A program made the position numbers and the translations under genes. Below, in pieces: positions 59,380 to 64,000 of a stretch of 64,000 nt of DNA (position 1 is its first letter; every line of letters begins with the position of its first letter). Under the pieces are notes generated by a model. It was not told where the DNA came from, did no database searches, and saw only the letters and a program-made list of their open reading frames with translations. Origin of the DNA: JADLHS01 sp044225555 (GTDB lineage: Bacteria; Verrucomicrobiota; Verrucomicrobiia; Limisphaerales; JADLHS01); assembly GCA_044225555.1 (NCBI GenBank), contig JBGAIM010000007.1, forward strand, positions 124,001 to 188,000, in the 5' to 3' direction.

Positions 59380-59921
59380 AGATCTTCTTCCGCCTTCTCC
59401 TGCTGGCCGCGCTGATCGGGGGCGGCGTCTGGCTCTGGCTGTATTTTCATCCTGGCCCGGAGGAAGCCATCCGCCGCCGGCTTGCCGACGTGGCGCGGGA
59501 GGTTTCCTTTCCCGGCAAGGAAGGCATGGTCGCCAAGGCTGCCCACTCACAGAAGCTGGCCGGTTATTTCGGGCGCGAGGTTTCACTCATGATTGACCTG
59601 CCCGAAGTTTCCTCCCACGAAGGCATGAGCCGGGACGAGATTGCACAGCTTGCGTTGATGCTGCGTTCCTCCCCGTACTTCAGTTCGTTGAAAGTTCAAT
59701 GCCTCGATCCGGTGGTCACTCTGGGTGCCGACCGCAAGAGCGCCAGCGTCGAACTGACCATCCGCGCCGAAACCGCCGGCGACAAATACCTCGTGGTGCA
59801 GGAAATGAAATTCACGATGAAAGAAGTGGAGGGCGAATGGCTCATCCTGCGGGTGGAAACGGTCAAAACCCTCAACCGGGCGCCCACGCCGCGCCAGCCG
59901 GGAATTCCGGTGCTTGTGTGA
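59376..59921 (+). CDS. Membrane-anchored protein of unknown function downstream of lepB
   Basis: 181 residues. One N-terminal helix (MKIFFRLLLLAALIGGGVWL), then a helical and a beta region (AAHSQKLAGYFGREVSLMID, VELTIRAETAGDKYLVVQE, EVEGEWLILRVETVKTLNR) resembling NTF2-like folds. It is translationally coupled to lepB and to the glycosylase gene after it (overlap at 59918-59921). No family name can be given. Confidence 0.65.
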   Translation: MKIFFRLLLLAALIGGGVWLWLYFHPGPEEAIRRRLADVAREVSFPGKEGMVAKAAHSQKLAGYFGREVSLMIDLPEVSSHEGMSRDEIAQLALMLRSSPYFSSLKVQCLDPVVTLGADRKSASVELTIRAETAGDKYLVVQEMKFTMKEVEGEWLILRVETVKTLNRAPTPRQPGIPVLV

Positions 59922-60532
59922 ATCAGGCCGCCGTCCAACATCTCCTTCGGGCGGATAAGACGCTCGGTCGCGTTATCAAAAAGATCGGTCCGTGCCCGAT
60001 CGCGCCGCGCCAGGGCGTGCAGCCATATCACGCCTTGATCAAAGCCGTCGCCTATCAACAGCTCAATGGCAATGCCGCCGAAACCATCTTCCGCCGCTTT
60101 CTCGCCCAGTTTCCGGATACGAAATTTCCCGCGCCGGAACACGTCGTCGGCGCGCCCGATGAGAAACTTCGCAGTGCCGGGCTCTCGCGGGCGAAGACTG
60201 CCGCAATCAAAGACATCGCCGCCAAAACCATCACCGGCGTGGTGCCAACTCGCCGGGCCATTGCAAAAATGTCCGACACCGAAATTGTCGAACGCCTGAC
60301 CACGATCCGTGGCGTCGGGCCGTGGACGGTGGAGATGCTGCTCATGTTCACGCTGGGCCGGCCCGATGTCTTGCCGGCGACAGATTACGGCGTGCGCAGC
60401 GGGTTCGCCCTGGTTTATGGGTTGAAGGAGTTGCCAGCGCCGAAGGATATTCTAGCTCATGGGGAACGCTGGCGGCCGTATCGGTCGGTGGCTTCGTGGT
60501 ATTTCTGGCGGGCGTTGGATGCGGCGAAATAA
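59918..60532 (+). CDS. DNA-3-methyladenine glycosylase (AlkA family, HhH-GPD)
   Basis: 204 residues from GTG 59918, overlapping the previous stop; the longer frame from 59699 crosses the upstream gene and is rejected. HhH-GPD motifs: AVAYQQLNGNAAETIFRRFL, the helix-hairpin-helix LTTIRGVGPWTVEMLLMF, and the catalytic Asp in LPATDYGVRSGF. Removes alkylated bases in base-excision repair. Confidence 0.92.
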   Translation: MNQAAVQHLLRADKTLGRVIKKIGPCPIAPRQGVQPYHALIKAVAYQQLNGNAAETIFRRFLAQFPDTKFPAPEHVVGAPDEKLRSAGLSRAKTAAIKDIAAKTITGVVPTRRAIAKMSDTEIVERLTTIRGVGPWTVEMLLMFTLGRPDVLPATDYGVRSGFALVYGLKELPAPKDILAHGERWRPYRSVASWYFWRALDAAK

Positions 60533-60540
60533 TTCCCCGC

Positions 60541-61473
60541 ATGTTCGCGGCCTTTCTCGCCACCTTTCTGTTCTCGATCTCCGTCATCAGCGGTCATCGC
60601 ACGGCCAAACTCATCGGCGGCGTGGAAGCCAACTTCTGGCGGCTCACATTCGCAACTCTGTTTCTCAGTGTCTGGGCTTTCACGGGCGGCGCTGGCGTGA
60701 GTGGCGCGGGCTTTCCGCTCTTTCTCCTCAGTGGTCTGGTCGGCATCGGCATCGGCGACGCGGGACTGTTTCAAGCGTTGCCGCGGCTGGGCTCGCGGTT
60801 GTCTGTGTTGATCATCCAATGCCTCACCGCACCCGTCGCAGCGTTCATCGAATGGCTGTGGCTGGGAACGACTCTCCGGCCCACGGAAATCATCGGTGCA
60901 GTCGTCATCCTCGCTGGTGTCGGCGTTGCGCTGGCTCCGGGCGAACATCTCGCCATCCCGCGACCGCAACTCATCACCGGCAGTCTGTTCGGTTTGCTCG
61001 GTGCGGCGGGCAATGCCCTGGGGGTGGTGCTCAGTCGCAAAGCCTACGCGGTCGCGCATGCGAATCAACAAACTCTCGATGGTGGCACGGCGGCGTTTCA
61101 ACGCATCCTCGGCGGGTTGCTCGTGGCGGGAATTCTTCTGCTGATTGCCAAGCGACAATTCATCCGCCTCCCGGACGGGACCGGCAATGGCACGACCGCG
61201 CCCTCCGTGCGCGACAAATGGCGGCGCATCTGGCCGTGGGTGATGATGAACAGCCTCGCGGGTCAAACGCTTGGCGTGAGTGCAATGCAATGGGGATTGG
61301 AAACCACGCCCACCGGCGTGGTGATGTCGATTGTCGCACTGACACCTCTAACCGTGATGCCGCTGGCGCGGGTTTTCGAGGGTGAAAAAGTCACCGCTCG
61401 TTCATTGATCGGCGGTGCGATTGCCGTGGCCGGAGTCATTTGCCTGACGTTGTCGAAGTGGTCGCTGCGCTAA
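60541..61473 (+). CDS. EamA-family (drug/metabolite transporter) membrane protein
   Basis: 310 residues from ATG 60541 with ten helices in two repeats. Typical blocks: NFWRLTFATLFLSVWAF, SGLVGIGIGDAGLFQALPRLG, PVAAFIEWLWLGTTLRPTEI and the second repeat GQTLGVSAMQWGLETTPTGV, EKVTARSLIGGAIAVAGV. Exports an unknown metabolite. Convergent with the next gene, overlapping it by 4 bases. Confidence 0.88.
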   Translation: MFAAFLATFLFSISVISGHRTAKLIGGVEANFWRLTFATLFLSVWAFTGGAGVSGAGFPLFLLSGLVGIGIGDAGLFQALPRLGSRLSVLIIQCLTAPVAAFIEWLWLGTTLRPTEIIGAVVILAGVGVALAPGEHLAIPRPQLITGSLFGLLGAAGNALGVVLSRKAYAVAHANQQTLDGGTAAFQRILGGLLVAGILLLIAKRQFIRLPDGTGNGTTAPSVRDKWRRIWPWVMMNSLAGQTLGVSAMQWGLETTPTGVVMSIVALTPLTVMPLARVFEGEKVTARSLIGGAIAVAGVICLTLSKWSLR

Positions 61474-62465
61474 AGCACTGTTCCTTCGGCAAACATCCCA
61501 CCGCTCTCCAATTTCAATATGTTCTCCACGGTCACACGCGCGATTTCGCCCAGTGCTTCCTGCGTGAGAAAGCCTTGGTGCGAGGTGATGAGCACGTTGG
61601 GAAAGGTGAGCAGGCGGGAGAGTTGGTCATCTTGCAGCACCTGGCCCGACAAATCCTCGAAGAAAATTCCTTCCTCCTCTTCATATACATCCATTGCCAC
61701 GCCGCCGACTTGACCCGACTTCAGCGCCTGTATCAACGCCTTCGTCTCTATCAGTTTGCCACGACTCGTGTTGAGTAGGATCACGCCGCGTTTCATTTGC
61801 GCGAGGGTCTTGGTGTTGATGAGATGCTTCGTTTCCGGCAAGAGCGGCAGGTGCAGGGAGACGATGTCGCTGGTGGCCAGCAACTCGGGCACTTCGACGT
61901 AACGAATTCCATGCTGCTTTGCCCAATCCGGCGACGCCGTCGGGTCATAGGCCAGCACCGTGGCGCCGAAGCCCCGAAAAATCTGCGCGGCGATCCGGCC
62001 AATCTTGCCCGTCCCGACCACGCCGACCGTCTTGCCATGCACATTCGCGCCGACGAGGCCGTTGAGGGAGAAGTTCAGTTCGCGCACGCGATTGTAGGCG
62101 CGATGCGTCCGCCGGCTCAAAGTGAGTAACAAGGCCACGGCATGTTCCGCCACCGCGTGCGGCGAATAGGCCGGGACGCGCACGACGGGAATGTTCCGCG
62201 CCTTGGCCGCCTTCAAGTCAACATTGTTGAATCCAGCGCAACGCAGCGCGATGAGTTTCACGCCCAGGTCGGCCAGCTTGTTGATGCACGCGGCATCCAC
62301 CTGATCGTTGACAAACACGCACACCGCCCGCGCGCCCGCGGCGGCGAGAGCGGTTTCCGCGCTGAGACGGAATTCATGAAAGTGCCAGCGGATTTTCTTG
62401 CCGCTCGCAGCGGTCAGAAATTCGCGGTCGTAGGGTTTTGTATCGTAAACGGCGGCTTCAAGCAT
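61470..62465 (-). CDS. D-2-hydroxyacid dehydrogenase, D-lactate dehydrogenase type
   Basis: 331 residues from ATG 62465 (MLEAAVYDTKPYDREF). NAD site GKTVGVVGTGKIGRIAAQIF with Asp in LAYDPTAS; catalytic residues in LALRCAGFNNVDL (Arg), MDVYEEEEGIFFEDLSG (Glu) and TSHQGFLTQEAL (His). The closest match is fermentative LdhA (reduces pyruvate to D-lactate). The substrate remains a prediction. Confidence 0.88.
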   Translation of the reverse strand: MLEAAVYDTKPYDREFLTAASGKKIRWHFHEFRLSAETALAAAGARAVCVFVNDQVDAACINKLADLGVKLIALRCAGFNNVDLKAAKARNIPVVRVPAYSPHAVAEHAVALLLTLSRRTHRAYNRVRELNFSLNGLVGANVHGKTVGVVGTGKIGRIAAQIFRGFGATVLAYDPTASPDWAKQHGIRYVEVPELLATSDIVSLHLPLLPETKHLINTKTLAQMKRGVILLNTSRGKLIETKALIQALKSGQVGGVAMDVYEEEEGIFFEDLSGQVLQDDQLSRLLTFPNVLITSHQGFLTQEALGEIARVTVENILKLESGGMFAEGTVL

Positions 62466-62481
62466 GGCCTTGTCGAATGGT

Positions 62482-63333
62482 TCAACTCTCGAAATCCAAA
62501 CCAATGTCCACCGCGCGGGCGGAATGGGTCAGCGCGCCGACCGAGATGTAATCCACGCCCGTCATCGCAATCGCGCGCACAGTTTTCAGATTCACGCCGC
62601 CACTGGCCTCGGTCTTTGTCCGCTTTCCGACCAGCTTCACCGCTGCCCGCAGTTGTGATGGCGACATGTTGTCGAGCAGGATGATGTCTGCGCCCGCCGC
62701 GACAGCCTGCTTCACTTGCGCGAGCGTGTCGGCTTCCACTTCGACTTTGAGTTTGGGGAATTTCCTTCGCGCCCGGGTGACGGCAGTGGCGACCGCGTTG
62801 GGTTTGGCATTGCGCAGCGCCGCCAGGTGATTGTCCTTGATCAGCACCATGTCATACAAGCCGACGCGATGATTGCGACCGCCGCCGCGGGTCACGGCGT
62901 ATTTCTCGAAACGCCGCCAACCGGGCGTGGTTTTGCGCGTGTCAAGAATCTGCGCCCGCGTGCCCTTGATGGCCGCGACGTATTGCCCAGTGAGCGTGGC
63001 CACGCCCGAGAGTCGCTGGACAAAATTTAACGCCACCCGCTCGGCGCTGAGGATCGCGCGGGCTGGGCCGGAGATCGTGAGCAAACCTGCACCTGCCTTC
63101 ACGAGCTGTCCATCATGGGCCAGCCGTTTGATGCGGACAGAACGGGAAAGATTTTCAAAAGCCGCTTCCGCAAAGCCGAGTCCGGCCACCACCAGAGATT
63201 CCCGTGCCCGCATGACCACCGTGAAGGTCATACCCGCCGGCACGGTGGCGAGGGACGTAACATCACCGCTGCCGATGTCCTCGGTCAGGGCGGCTTGCAC
63301 GGCGCTGCGGATTTCCCGCGGGGAAAGTTTCAC
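62482..63333 (-). CDS. nadC: Quinolinate phosphoribosyltransferase (nicotinate-nucleotide pyrophosphorylase)
   Basis: 283 residues from GTG 63333 (VKLSPREIRSAVQ) or 296 from ATG 63372. Converts quinolinate and PRPP to nicotinate mononucleotide in NAD synthesis. Motifs: AALTEDIGSGDVTS, LNFVQRLSGVATLTGQYV, ILDTRKTTPGWRRFEKYAV, GGGRNHRVGLYDMVLIKDNH, VEVEADTLAQVKQAV and ASGGVNLKTVRAIAMTGVDY. All substrate-binding Arg/Lys residues appear in place. Confidence 0.95.
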   Translation of the reverse strand: MKLSPREIRSAVQAALTEDIGSGDVTSLATVPAGMTFTVVMRARESLVVAGLGFAEAAFENLSRSVRIKRLAHDGQLVKAGAGLLTISGPARAILSAERVALNFVQRLSGVATLTGQYVAAIKGTRAQILDTRKTTPGWRRFEKYAVTRGGGRNHRVGLYDMVLIKDNHLAALRNAKPNAVATAVTRARRKFPKLKVEVEADTLAQVKQAVAAGADIILLDNMSPSQLRAAVKLVGKRTKTEASGGVNLKTVRAIAMTGVDYISVGALTHSARAVDIGLDFES

Positions 63334-63448
63334 GCGGTCAAGATGAGTCGAACCGGCTGGCGGCAAAAGCAAAATTGTTTTGCCATGTCCAACTCCCGGC
63401 CAAGAATGTAATCGTCAGAATTGCGGTCGTGCGTTAACAATCCGCCCC

Positions 63449-64000
63449 ATGAACGGCATTGGAATCTTCATGTTCATCTTGTTCGCGGTGATCATCATCG
63501 CGGCGGTGATCTATGGCGCGATTGCGGCGCGCAAACGGCGCGAGGAGCTGGCGGCCTTGGCGGCGCGATTGGGGCTGACCTTTCGGGCGGACAACGATCA
63601 TTCCCTGGCCGACCGCCTTGGTTTTCTCAACGCGCTGGCCCAGGGCAGCAATCGGTATGCGTTCAATCTCCTCGCGGGCGTGTATGAGGGCCACGAGGTG
63701 CTGGTGTTTGATTATCACTACGAGACGCATTCCTCCGGCTCGAAGGGGCAACGGCAGACCCATCATCACCACTTTTCCTTCTTTGTCCTGACGCTGCCAA
63801 GGAGTTTTCCCGAGTTGCGCATCACTCGCGAAGGGCTGCTCTCGAAGATCGCGCAGGCCTTCGGTTACGATGATGTTGATTTCGAATCGGCGGAATTCTC
63901 GCGGGCGTTCTGCGTCCGGTCGAAGGACAAGAAATTCGCCTACGATGTTTGCAACGGTCAGATGATGGAATACCTGCTAACCAATCGTGACCTGAGCATC
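63449..64000 (+). CDS. Membrane-anchored protein of unknown function (3' end cut by window)
   Basis: The frame is open from ATG 63449 to the window end without a stop, so 184 residues are visible. One N-terminal helix (GIFMFILFAVIIIAAVIYGA) and a basic start of the soluble part (ARKRREELAALAARLGLTFR), then LLAGVYEGHEVLVFDYHYET, a His-rich patch (HHHHF) and VLTLPRSFPELRITREGLLS. It looks like a DUF3137-style membrane protein, but I cannot fix the family. Confidence 0.6.
   Translation, partial: MNGIGIFMFILFAVIIIAAVIYGAIAARKRREELAALAARLGLTFRADNDHSLADRLGFLNALAQGSNRYAFNLLAGVYEGHEVLVFDYHYETHSSGSKGQRQTHHHHFSFFVLTLPRSFPELRITREGLLSKIAQAFGYDDVDFESAEFSRAFCVRSKDKKFAYDVCNGQMMEYLLTNRDLSI

Overview
The window is about 64 kb of GC-rich chromosome, most likely from a soil or freshwater Verrucomicrobiota of the Pedosphaera/Limisphaera type. 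This is an inference. It rests on the proteins that look lineage-restricted (sigma factor / short membrane protein / large membrane-anchored protein cassettes, DUF1573-cytochrome fusions, TPR membrane proteins), the futalosine-route gene mqnC, weak or absent Shine-Dalgarno sequences, and dense small palindromic repeats. I see no prophage, insertion sequence, CRISPR array, rRNA or tRNA. Coding density is high and most genes are housekeeping or envelope genes.

Layout. 1-4.4 kb: the end of an XdhC-type maturation factor and a single-chain xanthine dehydrogenase. 4.5-8.3 kb: mqnC, a membrane protein and arginine decarboxylase speA. 8.5-10.7 kb: a YiiX-like hydrolase with a frameshifted end and a Nif3-like protein. 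10.7-16.2 kb: two tandem, diverged copies of a three-gene ECF sigma module. 16.2-22.9 kb: a YyaL/DUF255 protein, small lipoproteins, TatD, PrmC and ManA. 23.0-28.8 kb: accA, preceded by a candidate structured RNA with its own terminator, then an opgG-X-opgH glucan operon. 29.0-35.8 kb: a lipoprotein, a pair of paralogous membrane-anchored proteins and a MacB-like ABC exporter with two permeases. 35.8-42.2 kb: flippase, M20 deacylase, sugar epimerase, proC and an AI-2E family transporter. 42.2-49.4 kb: small membrane proteins, a LAB_N-zinc-ribbon protein, DedA, and the run recG, CPBP protease, thiL, hypothetical, tsaE, tsaB. 49.5-53.2 kb: DUF1573-cytochrome, a secreted EEP phosphatase, and leuA behind a leucine attenuator. 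53.4-64 kb: a TPR membrane protein, bamD and lptE, a Ser/Thr kinase, lepB, an AlkA-like glycosylase, an EamA transporter, a D-2-hydroxyacid dehydrogenase, nadC, and a membrane protein cut by the window end.

The strongest unusual signals are four. (1) A complete Leu-codon-rich leader peptide (8 Leu in 24 residues), a possible antiterminator and an intrinsic terminator lie upstream of leuA. (2) A pseudoknotted RNA of about 170 nt with its own terminator lies upstream of accA. (3) Several families of short palindromic repeats occur between genes and also in frame inside conserved housekeeping genes (xdh, tatD, prmC, yyaL, recG), where they add extra peptide segments; the same 23-nt and 31-nt elements recur at separate loci. 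(4) The sigma/membrane-protein/effector cassette is duplicated in tandem. tsaE also appears to have lost its C-terminal segment, although a remnant of it is still visible in another frame.
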